This document shows positions 36,123-50,100 of a DNA stretch of 64,000 nt, piece after piece (the first letter of the stretch is position 1; each line of letters begins with the position of its first letter). The position numbers were made by a program, and so were the translations under genes. Source of the stretch: Labia minor (Eukaryota; Arthropoda; Insecta; Dermaptera; Spongiphoridae); assembly GCA_963082975.1 (NCBI GenBank), contig OY720349.1, positions 64,850,501 to 64,914,500 on the forward strand, given 5' to 3'. The notes under the pieces are model-generated. The model did no database searches. It saw only the letters and a list, made by a program, of their open reading frames with translations, and was not told the DNA's origin.

Positions 36123-36730
36123 CAGTGCCGCCCTAACCACAGGGCTAAATGGGCTATAGCCCCAGGGCGCAAGCCTTTTGAGGCGGCAATTTTTTATTTG
36201 CGATATAGTAAAAATTTATTTTTCATTTTATTAGTTTTTACTTATTTTTAAATTAAAACACTTCTTAAAATATTAAACTGATTTTTATTTCTTCCAAATG
36301 TGCTGAAAAACGATAGATAGAGAAGGGCAACGCGAAATAGGAGTAACACCCTACCTATCGTACTTTTGTTTCAGTCGCATTTGAACTGTCGGAGCTGTAC
36401 TGGAGTTAATATAAGACCACCAATCATATAATAGTTCAGATCAAGTTCTAAGGATTAGACTAAAAACTGATGGGAACTGTTATTATTGAGATAATCCCCT
36501 CAAATCTGGGTAAACATTTATACCCATCTTTTAAATAAGTGACTTTAAAGAAAAGTTACAATAAAGATAACAGTTTATTATAAAAGTAATAAATAGTTTT
36601 TTTCTAGTTCTGACACTTTTGTTTTGTATAACTTTTCCGACTCCCATTTGCCATTCTGTGTATTTTCTTAGGAAGAAGGGCGCATTATTTTTAGTAGCCC
36701 ATGGGCGCCGAATTCCTTAAGACGGCCCTG
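36123..36730. mobile_element. Non-autonomous hAT-type element (608 bp)
   Basis: Left end CAGTGCCGCCCTAACC; right end read inward CAGGGCCGTCTTAAGG. Eight-base flanks CATGTTAT (36,115-36,122) and CATATTAT (36,731-36,738) differ at one position. Terminal sequence, length and 8-bp duplication fit a hAT MITE. No transposase frame. Confidence 0.8.
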
Positions 36731-37727
36731 CATATTATCCCTGAACAAAATAGAGAGAGGAAGTAAAAGAGGTGTTAGAGAAACCTAATAAGTAGTAAAA
36801 GTAAGAGAAAATGTGAATTAAATTTACTAGATTTTATATTATTCATATAATCAAGATAAATTATAAGTTTTATATTTTTAAGTTTAATTTTAATTTACAT
36901 AACCTAGTAAAATGTTTCATCTACGTTTCATGATACGGTTAAACCAATTATTGTTATAAATTCAATAAACTATAATTAATTAGGATTATTTCCGTTGTGA
37001 TTTAATCTGTTTATTATTCAAAGTCTTAAATAATCTATGAAATTAATACAAAATTACATTTATAGAAGTCAGATAATATAAATTTATAAAATACACTTTT
37101 ACCAGTCCTACACATACATAATTCTTCTTCATCTTTCCCCTTCTCCATCAAAATCACGTCATTGTCTGCTTCTGTTAGTTTAGATTTTATTCAGAAAATG
37201 ATAAATTATATGCGCTACGCAGAACATAAATAAATTTGTGTGCGTGTGTCTGTGTCTGTCTGTGTCTGTTTGTGTATGTTTTAAATGAATTAAAAATGCT
37301 TTAATGCAAATGCAGTGCTGTGGGAAATAATTCCGAAAAGATATGCATTCATTGGAGTTGAACAGTGTGAAAAGAAAAAAATGACAGCATGCAAATTAAT
37401 TATCTTATTTCTTTTTATTTCTTTATAATTTTTATTATGTAGTCCAAATGGAGAAAAGAAATAAAACTCTGGTTTATATTTATTTTCCAATGTGTCATAT
37501 AATGTTAATATTATTTATTCTTTGAGTAATGCCCTTTCTAATCTTTTTATTTGGGATTTTAAGATTTTTATTACAGCAATAGCATCACACAACTTTAATT
37601 TGGAACTTACAGTAGTAAAGAGTAGTAATTTAAAATTCAAATATGAAAAAATAAATAATTATAATTGAAAATTTTAAAAGAATACATAAAATTGATTTTC
37701 ATATAAGCTTCGAAATATACATATATA

Positions 37728-37978
37728 CGAGGGCAATTCACAAAGTAGGTTACGTTTTGGAATTAAGACAAAACTAGTTCAGGAAAATGTTTTTTATTAT
37801 ATACCCCCCTACAATTTGAAAGAGCAACTAAAATACATATATTTTTCTACATAATGGAAGGAATTTCGATGCTCGTTCATCGCTACGATAAATGTCTCAA
37901 CTTTTTTGGCGATTATGTAGAAAAATAGGATTTTAGTTGCTCTTTCTATGTAGGTATATAATAAAAAACATTTTCCTG
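37728..37978. mobile_element. Palindromic pair of mariner 3' ends
   Basis: The right half (37,872-37,928, plus strand) encodes a transposase C-terminus, LVHRYDKCLNFFGDYVEK then TAG, the classical mariner ending. Its 3' UTR (37,929-37,978) is repeated in inverted orientation in the left half (about 37,780-37,855), which then continues to a mariner terminal repeat, CGAGGGCAATTCACAAAGTA, preceded by TA at 37,726-37,727. So two 3' ends of the same element lie tail-inward, and only the left one keeps its terminal repeat. Confidence 0.75.
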
Positions 37979-38329
37979 TACATATATATATATATATATA
38001 ATTTTTAATGATATTTTTCTCTCTCTCTTTCATTCAAATAAATAAATAAATATAAATATTTCTTATTTGATTTAAAATTTTACTTCTGGCTATAAAATCA
38101 ATAATTATTTCAAATGATTTTTAAACTTTAGTTAGAAATTCTTTTGAAAAAATATCACTTAACCCTATCCTAAAGTGGCTCATTTGAAATAATAATAATT
38201 ATATATAATGAAATTGAATTTAAATCGTTTCATTTTAACATTAATTTAACAAAATATTTAAAAAAATTATTAAATATTAATATATGTAGATATTTTTGTT
38301 TAAAATTATTGAAAAATTTAAATTCATAG

Positions 38330-38530
38330 AGTAGATTTTGTAAAAAAGAGATGCCATTGAAAGAAGTTTCTTAGAAGGGCTATGGTGTTCACAGTAGGGT
38401 GCCTTTTTCGAGACAAGAGTAATGGCGAAATCCATCACCTGCACAAATTGAGAAATTTCCCACCGTTTTCTAAGAAATGCCATCATCACAGACACCCAAA
38501 CCATTCTGATTTCATGATAGGAACAAAGTT
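38330..38530 (-). other. Exon-like island, unrecognised
   Basis: A less AT-rich segment with an open minus-strand frame (38,277-38,504; reads MVWVSVMMAFLRKRWEISQF at its start). No flanking splice pattern, signal peptide or family match convinces me. It may be TE-derived. Confidence 0.2.
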
Positions 38531-38579
38531 TTATTGTAGTTGTATAAAATTAATTGATATATATAAAATATTATAATTT

Positions 38580-40600
38580 TTTCATGATTTTAGAAGATTT
38601 GTAATGGATAGAAATTATATAGAACCAAAAGTGTTTCAAAAAATCTTGTTAAAAATTTAATCAAGAATTTTTAATTTTTATCATCTTATCCTTTTATATA
38701 TAATTCATCTAAAAACAAATAATTATTGGTTAATAGTTTTAAGACTAATGAGATATCAGTCGATTTCATAACTATTTTTAATTTTATATAATTTTAATAC
38801 ATCTTTTTTTATAACCTAGATGATATTTGAACCGTCTACTTCAAATTTCGTAGCTCACAATAATGTCAATTGACCTACACTTGGATAAATGTGATGAGTT
38901 GAAAATAATAAATAAATTTTATATTATTATATTTCAAATTATATAAGTACAATGATAGAAAATTAAATTCATTTTTACTATCTCTCCGGCTTAAGTATTT
39001 TTTATTTAGTTTATAATATGATTTTGTATTTTAAATATATATTTTTTTATTTTTAATTAAATTGTAATATTAAGTGATTACCGTATGTATAAAATAGTCA
39101 AGTCAGACTGAGAAGAAAAAATTGTGATTCTTTTCAGTTTAAATTTGGAATCCCAAATTTTGATTCGATAAAATGTAGAATCTCTTTAATCTATGAATAT
39201 TATAAAATATCTATTGTAAATAAAAGAAAATAGAAACTCTCATAGTTAACCTTTCATATATTCATATAAACATTATAGAATAAGAATAACAATTTTATAA
39301 TATGAATTAATTAATCGTAAATCAGATACATGTTGAACATGATCATTAAATCTACATAATTGCCGATAATTATTATATACTTATAAACACTAAATAAATG
39401 AAATATGTATAAATAGACCAAGGGTATATATGTATGTCTAATATCATTGAAAGGATGTAATCTTGATCGTGGGTGTTGTGGTGGGGAAGAGTAGGAGGGA
39501 TGTTCATTTAAAAAAATATTTTTGGCGAAATTCATAAAATTAGATTTTTAAGAGTTTATTTTATAATTTTTTAATTCAATTTTATTTTTTATTTATAATT
39601 TATAAAATATCCCCTCCTTTAAAAAAGTACATTTTTTTCTTTACCAATTTTTAAAATTTCAATATTATATTTAAAATTAATTTTGATTCATTTTAAAATA
39701 ATTATAAGAAACCCAATATCCACTATTTATGATTAAACATACCCAGAATGGTTATTTAAGGTCGGTTTTTTGGTATTTAATATTTATAATTATTATTTTT
39801 TTCATAATCAATTTCAATTAATTTTTGAATTTTTTATTCGTGACATTTTATTATTATATATAAATTTTAACTATAACAGAGAAATGCCTCATTCATCTCC
39901 CATCCAACTCAAATTATTGAGTCGAGTAATCAAAATGTTATTGTAAATATGTAAATTATTTTGTATATCATTTATTGTGTAATTAAAAACAAACAATTTA
40001 TTGCCCTTAATAGGGCAGTTGTAAATAATTATTGGGAAAATTTAAAAAAAATATTATATATATTAAGTATATTAAATTTTTGAACTTGATGAAGTTTGAA
40101 CTTGTCTACAAATTTTGTAGCTCCTATTTATATCATTGTACTTTACCTATAAATATATAGATAATTTTATTCAATTTATTAATTAATATTTGTTAATGTG
40201 TATGTATTAATGTTTAAAGTTTGTTGTTTTTTTTTTGTAATTTTTAATTAATTTAATTTTGTATGATCTTCGGGTTAGAATTAATTGTTTATTAAAATAT
40301 TATTTTGAATTGAATTATAAAACGGATAGGAGATGTGGTATTGACCACGTAATCTAAATCACTCCCAATGAAACCAATGATGTGATGGTATTTATAAGAA
40401 AGTAAAATTAATCAATTAATTACAAATTGTACATATTTATAGCCTTAATCGGGGTGGAGGAAAGGTTTCATTTGGTATAGAAAAAACAACCGACTATATT
40501 AATTTCTTAGCAATTATCAACAGATAATAACTTTTATTCAAAATTCTTTATTAAGGATCTCTTCACATTTTATCACCTTATATACATATAATTGTAATAA
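38580..40600. other. Intergenic, AT-rich, nothing recognised
   Basis: No repeat family, exon or motif of note. Short frames such as the minus-strand one at 39,311-39,535 lack any support. Confidence 0.5.
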
Positions 40601-40859
40601 TTTCTTTTTATAATGCATTTTTCTTCCCCTTTCTCTCCTCTCCTTCTATAAAGAAGCTTATCACCCCAACCTTTTTGTTTCCATCATTTTTCCATGATTG
40701 TCAATTCATTCATTCTTCGATATTTTATATCTATCTTTGTATAAATGAGTGAGTGAACCATTCATTTATTTTTCATTGGAGTTAATAATAGTTTGGGGGC
40801 AAAAACAAAGACCACTCCATGTTGGGTGAAAAATGATCCATTGGAGGGGACCTTTTTGT

Positions 40860-41165
40860 TTTCGTTTATCTCGTTCGGCGTCTCTAATTAAAGACGATCC
40901 TCCTCTTGGTGTTTGTTGATGTGTAGAGGAGTATAGTAGGCGCTGATATCTCGTGGATTCATAATCTCTTGGGTGGTCGGTCGCCTCTGCTCTCCCTCGC
41001 ACTCGCACCCCGTCCGTCTCTGTCCCACTCGGACGCTCTCACTCGCACCCGGACTGATCAACGTTCGGCTGCGTCGCTGGCGGCATTTCCAGTTCAACTT
41101 TGGCGTCAAGTGGAGCGAAACCACCAGGAAGAAGGAGCACCGGAAGCTGTTGCTGCTGCTTAGAC
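40860..41165 (+). promoter_or_regulatory. GC-rich promoter / 5' UTR of the Kazal-domain gene
   Basis: A CpG-rich stretch (densest at 40,970-41,160) ends at the ATG at 41,166. No TATA box lies at a useful distance, so initiation is probably dispersed. CAGTTC near 41,091 and CACTCGGACGCTCTCACTC near 41,025-41,043 are initiator-like. Upstream, 40,740-40,860 is intermediate in composition and may hold proximal control sites. Confidence 0.45.
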
Positions 41166-44100
41166 ATGAGACGGCTTAAAGGACCTATCGCGATCTCAGG
41201 TAAACACACACCCCTCCGCACCACACGCGCTACCAAATCACCACCAACCACCACCACCACCATATTGAAAAATTACCCTTATAACTTACCCCCACCCCCC
41301 CCTTAAATCCTTTAACATCACCTTTTGAAATATTCTATAAATATTAATTGAAATCATATTTTTTTTCATTAAAAATAATTAATACAAATATATTTGTAAC
41401 TTAGGAGTGGTTATTTTTCTTATTTATCATATTAATAACATTATTATATATATATTTTATATATGCCAATAAATTGATTATATTTCAAATATATATATTT
41501 ATAATATATAAGTTTAAGACGAAAATAAAATAAATAAATTTCAAATCAAAAATGATTAATTTTAAAATCTTGTATCAAATATTTTTATTAAAAATTTCAC
41601 TATCGGTTAATTATAACAAAAGATTGGAATTATTAGAAAATAATAAGAAAAATAAGTATATATAATTTTTATTTTATTTTAAATAAATGATATATTTATA
41701 ATGGGGAGTTGATAGTTAAAATGCTGAAATAGTGAATATAAGTTTCATAAAAGTTTTAATATGAAATAATAATAAATGGTTTAATCTGGCTAAAATGGGC
41801 TTAGATACTGATGATCAATAATAATATATATTTATACATAATGATTATCTTCTGTTGAAATAAAATTGTTGCGAAATCATTGAGATGATGAAGGCTAGAT
41901 CTCAAAATTACTAACTAGAGGATAGTTCATTTCAAAATATATTTATGTATAAATATATATATGAACAAGATATTTAAAAATGCTAATAAATTAATTTTTT
42001 CATTTTTTTAATGTATAAACTAAAAAATATTTTATTTGTAAAAATTTTTAATAAATTCGTTTTTATACTATTTATTTTTGTTCCACCCTTTCCCTTTTCG
42101 GGTTTAGGATCAAAAATACATTCTTTACATAATTGATTTTTACATATATATATTATATGTCGTTTTTTATACTATTATTATTATTATTATTATTTTCAAA
42201 ATTATTATTATCAAAAAACTAGAGTTTTCTTAATATTAATATATAAAATTTCAAGAAAATTATGTTTAATATTCAAAATTTGATGTTTCTATAAACAATA
42301 TCAAATTCAATGCTATACAATAATTATTTTGTTATACTTAAAAAATCCAAATTATGATTAAAAAAACATATTAAATGATTAAATTTATTAAATCTGTTTT
42401 ATACTTGATTGTAAACTCCTACTACTATTACATTCGATTATTAAATTTTTAAGATATTTGTAGAATTTCATTAATTTTTAAAAATATATTTAATAATGTT
42501 TTCTTATTTATTTTTCTAAAGGAATCAGATTGAATTCGTTAATTAAAAAGTGCATGGGGTAGAGGGAAGAGGGAAGACTCTACTCTCTTTAGTGGAGAAA
42601 GGGAAATTCGATTAATGGTTGTCAGATGAAATCCACAATGATATCGTTTGTTATAAAAATGTTTAAATATCGGACTTCAATTATTTTATTTTATTTTTAT
42701 ATAATTTTAATATATTATTATTATTATTACATATTTGTAACATTTTTTAAAATATATTTTTATAAAATTTATTATTAAAATATATTAGATTGAGCATTTT
42801 AATGTTGTAAAAATTGAAAATATAAATTAAAATGAAAGAAAACAATAATCATTCATCCAAAAATAAATATCCTATTAACTACATTTTTTTAATTTTATTT
42901 AATATATATTGATTGATTTATTTGTTAGCAAAAAAAGTACTTATAAGTACTTAATTTTTATTTAATTTCATTTTAATAAGTTTATTTTAGAGATCAATGA
43001 GTATTTTTATTGAAATATGTAGATACACCTACCCATATCGAAATTTTATATTTAAATGGTGTCACAAGATATTTTAATTTTTTTAATATTTTGTTTATAG
43101 ACTTTTTATCATAATTTATTTTTTATATTCTTTTAATGTATTTTTAATTATGATTGAATTCAATTATAATTATCAATACAGTTATTTGATTATTTCATTA
43201 TATATATAATTAATTTCTTTCTCTAGACTCAATAACAACACAAATATATTAAAATATTTAAAATACCCTGCTACTTATATATTAGTATATTACAAATCCA
43301 CTATGAGGATCATAGCAGCTAAATCTTACGAGTACAGAATCATTAATAAATAATAAAAAAAAATATTTAAATTTGATATTATACATTTTACTAGATTAAT
43401 TTCAAACTTCTATAATAAAAACCAAAAATAAATTTATAATAGGTATTGATAATCTTATTTCGAAATTTTAATTATATTTATTACATAAAGAATAATAATA
43501 AATAATAAATTATTACATCTCCTTTAAATTATTATTTATTTAGATTTTAATTGATAAAATAATAAGTTTATTATTATTATTATTAATAATAATGACATAA
43601 TAATAAATTATCAATAAAAAGTAAATATTTATAATATAAAAATTTTGTGAATTAGAAATAGTTTAAATTGGATCAAGGCTAAACTTTTAATAAACTCGTG
43701 TCAGCACAATAGTTATTCAGATTTATATTTATTAATAATTCATAAAATAAATAATTAATCAAAATTAAGATGTAGATTAAACATAGAATGTTATTGACTA
43801 TTCAAAAAACGATTTTAAATTAAATTTATATTTTATTGTTCTTTATTGTGAATGTGTAATTTAATTGTGGTACGAATGAGTGAAGAATGACTAGTAAACA
43901 AAAAAAAAAAAAAGATAAACCTCAGAACCATCTTTGATTGAGTGTTAATAGAAAGGTAAATTTAAAAGAATTGGATGAAAATAAGATGAATGGCGATAAG
44001 TGGTAAATAATTTATGAATTTAGCAGAGCTATTGATATAGAAATTGTCTTCAATAACATTTTATATATTATCAAATTATAAAAATTTACAATCAATTAAT

Positions 44101-47100
44101 ATATACTTTATTGACTTTAAGAAAATTTTCTATTTCTCAAATGATAAAATTTATTTATTTATTTTTCAAACAACTGAGAGAAAACTTAATACATTTTTTA
44201 TTATTATTATAACGTTTTTATCAACTTCGCTTCATGTTTGTCTGTTTGTCTGTCTGTTCGCTCTTATGACAAATTGAAATCGATTTTTCATCAACTTTAA
44301 ATTGAGCTAGAATTTTGATCATTTTTATAGATATTTCAATGAAAATAAGCTGGAGTGTCTCTACTCGACTATCTCGCAATTTGAATTGGATTAAATAACA
44401 TAATATATTATATTTAAATTAAATTTAAATAATTATAAATTAAAATTAATAAATAATATTTATTAAACCAGCTCATGTTTGGCTCTTTGTTGATGGAACC
44501 ACGTCACGTGTTGGCGCGTGAGATTTGCAGTGTTAAAAAATTAATTCTGGTACTTTCAGCGATTCAATGTAGCTGAAATTCTATATATAGCAGTTTTATA
44601 CAATCTTTAATCATATGAAAAAGTATATAACATTAACACTTTTGTCTGTAATTCCCGCAGTTTTATACGGCCATTCTGTGTAAGACCGTCACATATATGA
44701 AATAGTGTCACATTTTATAAAGTGCCCTGATTTTGATTTCATAGTTTTGGATAATACAGTCCTATTTTGTGTTGGATTATTGTGCAATATTCAAAAGGCA
44801 AACTATTTTTTGGGAAAGACTGTTACATATTTAAATAATATGCGGTGTAAAGGGTAAAAGGGTTCGTAAGTGTACATAAATTACAAATTATTAGTCGAAA
44901 TCTCAATTTAAAATGCCTCTCAATTATATGTAGAGCCGTTTGTTTCTATTATTTATCCCTGTAAAGATATAATTGTTTTAATATTTTACAAATTTTGATA
45001 TGCCTTTCCTGGAAATCTATTAATTTTGAGTTGTGACGGTATTCTTCCAATCCGATGATCTGTCCCGGAGAGAAAATCAAATAAAGCAATAAAAGAAATA
45101 TTTTTTATGAAGTTAATATGAGTACACAATATCCTATATACATTTATAAAATCTCATATTAATATTAATTATTTATTTATAAATATAATATAATAATTAT
45201 TATTCAATAATAACATTTACTTAACAGAAATACATAAGAAATACATTTAGAAAATAATTTTGTTTTTTTTTGTTTTATTCAATTTGGAAATTTTGGACCC
45301 TATATCATTATATTTACTATTTCTCTTTTGTTATATTAAATAAATTTATCGAATTAAAATTGCACTAAAAAGAATTAAATAATATAAATATATAAAAAAA
45401 AATGTATAAAAAATTACGTTTTTCTCATGAACTAAAAAGAATAAAATAATTTTTCTATAAGCCTTACAAATTTTATGGATGAATTGATTCATATTCAACT
45501 AAAAACGTTGGGCGCTTTTAGTTTTCATTTGCTTTCTATCATATTTCTATGCAATTCTAGTAAAACACTTCATTAACAAGTAACACTATTTCTTCTAGTA
45601 TAATCAACTGTTTTGGATTTGATTGATTTTATGTAAATTTAAGAAAATAATAATTCTTTTAAAATTTTCTATATACCTTGATATAAGTATATTACAATTA
45701 AAAATAATAGAAGATTAATTTCTTAGCTCTTAATCTATCAATTTTATTGCATAATATAAAAAATTTGTCAGTTTATGTGTTTAATAAAATTTTTATTATT
45801 ACATAAATTTGACTTGATGTTTCATTTGAATAAATAAAACTAAATGCGCCCAACGTTTTTAGCTGTATATAAAGCAATTCATCCATAAACTTTGTCAGGC
45901 TTATAGAAAAATTAATTTATTCTTTTTAGTCCATGAGAAAAACGTTATTTTTTATAAAAATTTTTATATTTATATTTTTTATTAATAACTTTAATTAGAG
46001 AAATATGTACACAGTATCTTTGTTTTAAAACAATTATTTTGTGTAAGTAAATAGAATGTATTTTTATTCCTAAGAGCAATTCTTAAAGTCGATAGTAAAA
46101 AAAAATAAATTTTTCTTTTTTTTTAAAAAAAAAGAAATAACTTCAGAATCTAATTCAATTGAGATAAATTTTGTAGAGTTGATTACACAATTTCATATGA
46201 AGATCTTATTGAATTTTATATAAACATTAAGAATCAATTTTAAAATAAATAAATTAAAAGTTGTTTAAAATTATTCTATCATCTTGAAAAAAATACTCTA
46301 AATAATTTTAATTTAATGTTTCTAGTGACATTGTGTGTCGTGTGCAAATAAAATTTCAATATTATCAAAGGTGATAAAAGATACTGAAATTTTGTTTAAA
46401 ATGTTTGATGATAATAAATTAATCGCGTTGTTCAATCACAGAAGATTTGTTTCTCTATTTTTAAATTTTTTAATTACATTTTGGAATTAAATTAAATAAA
46501 CATGAAACTCTCTTTTACATAATCAATATTTCCTTCAGATTTTTTTTTTTTTTTCAACTCTTTCGTAAGTTAATAATAATATACATATATGGATGAGTTC
46601 ATCAAATATATATATATTGAAATAATATCATGTCAATGCGTAAGAGAAGGAGTTGGAGAAAGATTAATTTTTTCCATTTAAAGTCCGTAGCCGATAATTA
46701 TTAATTATGGAGGGCGGCCGAAAGACATCAGAGTCAACTTTTCATTTGAAATCGAAGTTCTTATGTGCGGGTGACCCTCTGAAGTGTGCATTGGTTGATC
46801 TATCGAAAGGCGCCGTTTCGGGTGTGTGTCATCGCTTCTCTGACCTTTTGACCCACTCACTCACGCATTTTATTTATTTATTTTTCATTCATTCTTGCTT
46901 GACGTCTCTTCTCCTCGACAACGGAAAATTAATTCTTGCCTATCTGGTCAAGGGAGGCGCTCTCAAGTTGGAGGGCGGCCGACGGGTTCGATTAAAGAAT
47001 TGCGATAAATTGACCTTGACAAGGGGATCAAATGACATCTCACTTAAATTGTAGTTATTTGAAAGCAGATTCTATCAAAAATGCATCATCATCATGTCCC

Positions 47101-50100
47101 GCCAGACAAGCTCTTGAAAACAAACACTTGGATTCAATTCCCTATAATTTCAAATTAAGAGTTTCTCATTCCATTCCATTTGCGGAAGACATTGAAATGC
47201 CTTCTTTTAGTCAGTCCATGACATATTTCTTCTTTTGACTTTTGACCATCAAAAATGATTAACCAATCAAATAGGGAATCTTGAATTATAAAATTTTTCC
47301 AGATGGAGATAAAATTATTTACACATTTTTTGTTTTTTTTTTTTTTATTTTATTTTTAGATTTTTTTTTTTCATTTTCATTTTATTACTTATTATTATTA
47401 ATAGGAGTAAATTTCTATATTTCTAAGCAACTCTATTTTTATAATTAATTTTTTTTTTTTTTTATTGAAAGAAATCAGTGATTATTAAGGAAAAAAGGGT
47501 TCAAACCTCACCAATGTAACATAAATTTATAATACTTGGTTCACCGAGCCTCCGCTTGGTACTTTAAGAACTATGAATATTTAAGATTAAGATTATTATT
47601 TATAAAATAAATAAACGACAAAATATATTAAACAATTTCAAATAATTTAAAAGAACATAAATTAAAAAAAATAGTCATAAAACATACAGCCCTTAAATGT
47701 ACGTATTAATGCACTGAAAGACAGAAAAGTATGGCCTGTGAATATAACATATTATTAAAATATTATTAAAATAAATATTTTTATAATTTTATTTTATTTA
47801 TAATATTTTGTATTTAAGGAAGCGCTGTCCGGCGTTGCCCAGTGCAATTTTTTTTTTATTATTAAAATTCCTATTTTAAATTAAGAAAAAAAATAACAAA
47901 AATTATTTTTCTCGAGGCTGAAAACAATACAGATCGATTTTTCTTTATAAAAATTATCTATAGTTTGAATTTCAAAAAAATCCTTAGAGAAGTTTAATAT
48001 TTCAAAAATACATACAGGGGTGTCAAACTCGCGGCCCGCAACAACTTTTCAATTTGTCTCTAAAAAAAAATTTCGACTTTTTTAAAAAAAATTTCAACTT
48101 TCAATTTGTCTGTGGCCCGCCTAAAGTTAAACCTTGTTCGTTTGGCCTAAGTGTACCTATGAGTTTGACACCCCTGCAGTAGAACCTCGATAATTCAAAT
48201 CTCGGTAACTTCAAAACCTCTATAACTTTAAAAAATAATATGTATAAGTAATCTCTGTATTGGCCCTCAGAAGCTGAAATCTTGAAGAAGCAAGAATCAG
48301 GAGAAAGTCTTCATTGTCAAAGACGAAAAATTTTCGAATTTCTTAATTTAGAACAATGTTTGTTTACGTGGTTCAAACAGTGTCGAAACAAAACATTAGT
48401 GTTAGTAAAATTTTAAAGCCAGCAATGGCTGATTAGAGAATTTTAAGAAACGACATGAAAAAATGTTTTTATTAAAGCTTTTGTGGTTATTTTGATAATT
48501 ATTAAGGGAATTTTTATTAAAAGACCACACATTGTTTGTATAAAATTATATATTAAATTAAAACAATTGTACAACGTTTCGACTGCTTATTCTGCAGTCG
48601 TTTTCAAGTAACCGTACGCTATTAACCTATCCCTAACATAGACCCTTGATAACTTAAAACCTCTATAACTTAAAATATTTTGTGTTTCCTTTAGACTTTA
48701 AATTATCGAGGCTCTCTATATTTATATATATATATTTGCTAGTACAATAAGTTTATTATATAATATAGTATTGAAAGTGATAGATTATCAAAAATATATA
48801 TTTAATAGATAAAATGGAATTTAATATCGGGGGTTAATAATGTTCAACAAAATCTTACTCCATAGAAAAATTAAATTAAAATATCAGAAACTTTTGATAT
48901 TTTTAAAAAAAAATTTATGGATTTTCATTAAATTATACATTTACTTAAAATACAATATTTAAAGCTTTTTCGAAAAATTTCGAATTGGATCTCTCTGGAT
49001 TTCATAATTTATTTAAAAAAAAATATATAAAAATAAATACTTAATTAATAAGTTGACCTGTGGCCAGGTCCGAACCGACCGACGGTTTGAAATAAATTAA
49101 TTTCCAGCTACAGAAACAATTTCAAATAATTTTCATATATCTATTAATGTAATAAAAAACATATATGGATACATAAATAATAAATATAAACATTTTTAAT
49201 TTTATTTTATTTATAATATATATGCAAGACCAGGCTGTGACGTCATGCATGGCTAGATGACGTCATATAATTTTAAATCAAGAAAAAACTAATAAATATG
49301 ATTTTTTTCGAGAATAAAACCAATACAAAATGCATGATTCGTGGTGATATATAAAAAAATCTCCTTTGGTGTGAAAATAACCCTTTCCTTCCTATCGTCG
49401 ATCGCTAATACTACCACTTCCGGTTTCCGGAATTGCACCAAAAGTTGATCAATTCATCCCACTGATGCATTAAGTAAATATACCAAATTTCATCAAAATC
49501 GGTTGAGCCGTTCAGGCTGTACACATCTATACGGACGGACAGACGGACGGACAGACGGACGGACGGACAGACGGACAGACATCATGCTAAAAATACTTTT
49601 TTCTGTTTAGAAAATGCATGATTCGTGGAGATATGTAAAAATCTCCACATGTGAAATTTGGTGTGAAAACAATACCTCCCTTACTAACGTCGGTCGGTAA
49701 AAAGGGGTGTGGAAAAAATGCGGACATGTTTTTGTTAAATTTCGATTTACTGTCATATTTTTTTTTATCTGTAAATCTGTTCACACTTATAACAAGAATA
49801 ATTTATAAATTTTATAAATAATAAGTTGACCTGTGGCCAGGTCCGAACCGACCGACGGTTTGAAATGAATTAATTTCCAGCTACAGAAACAATTTCAAAT
49901 AATTTTAATATATCTATTAATGTAATAAAAAACAGATAGGCATATAACATAAATATTTTTAATTTTATTTTATTTATAATATATAGCTGAAGTAGCCGGC
50001 TTTGCCGGCGTTACCCGAGGCTGTGACGTCATGAAGGGCTGGGTGACGTCATATAATTTTAAATTAAGAAAAACATAATGAAGATGATTTTTCCCGAGGA

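Noticed and set aside
40766-41306. Several overlapping frames on both strands in the GC-rich promoter of the Kazal gene
   Set aside because: They come from GC-rich, stop-poor 5' UTR sequence. Only the short frame starting at 41,166 joins in phase to the next exon.
46707-47238. Frames of 115 and 68 codons in the 46.7 kb island
   Set aside because: No signal peptide, splice continuity or family match, and one of them includes low-complexity AT sequence. The island is better explained as regulatory.
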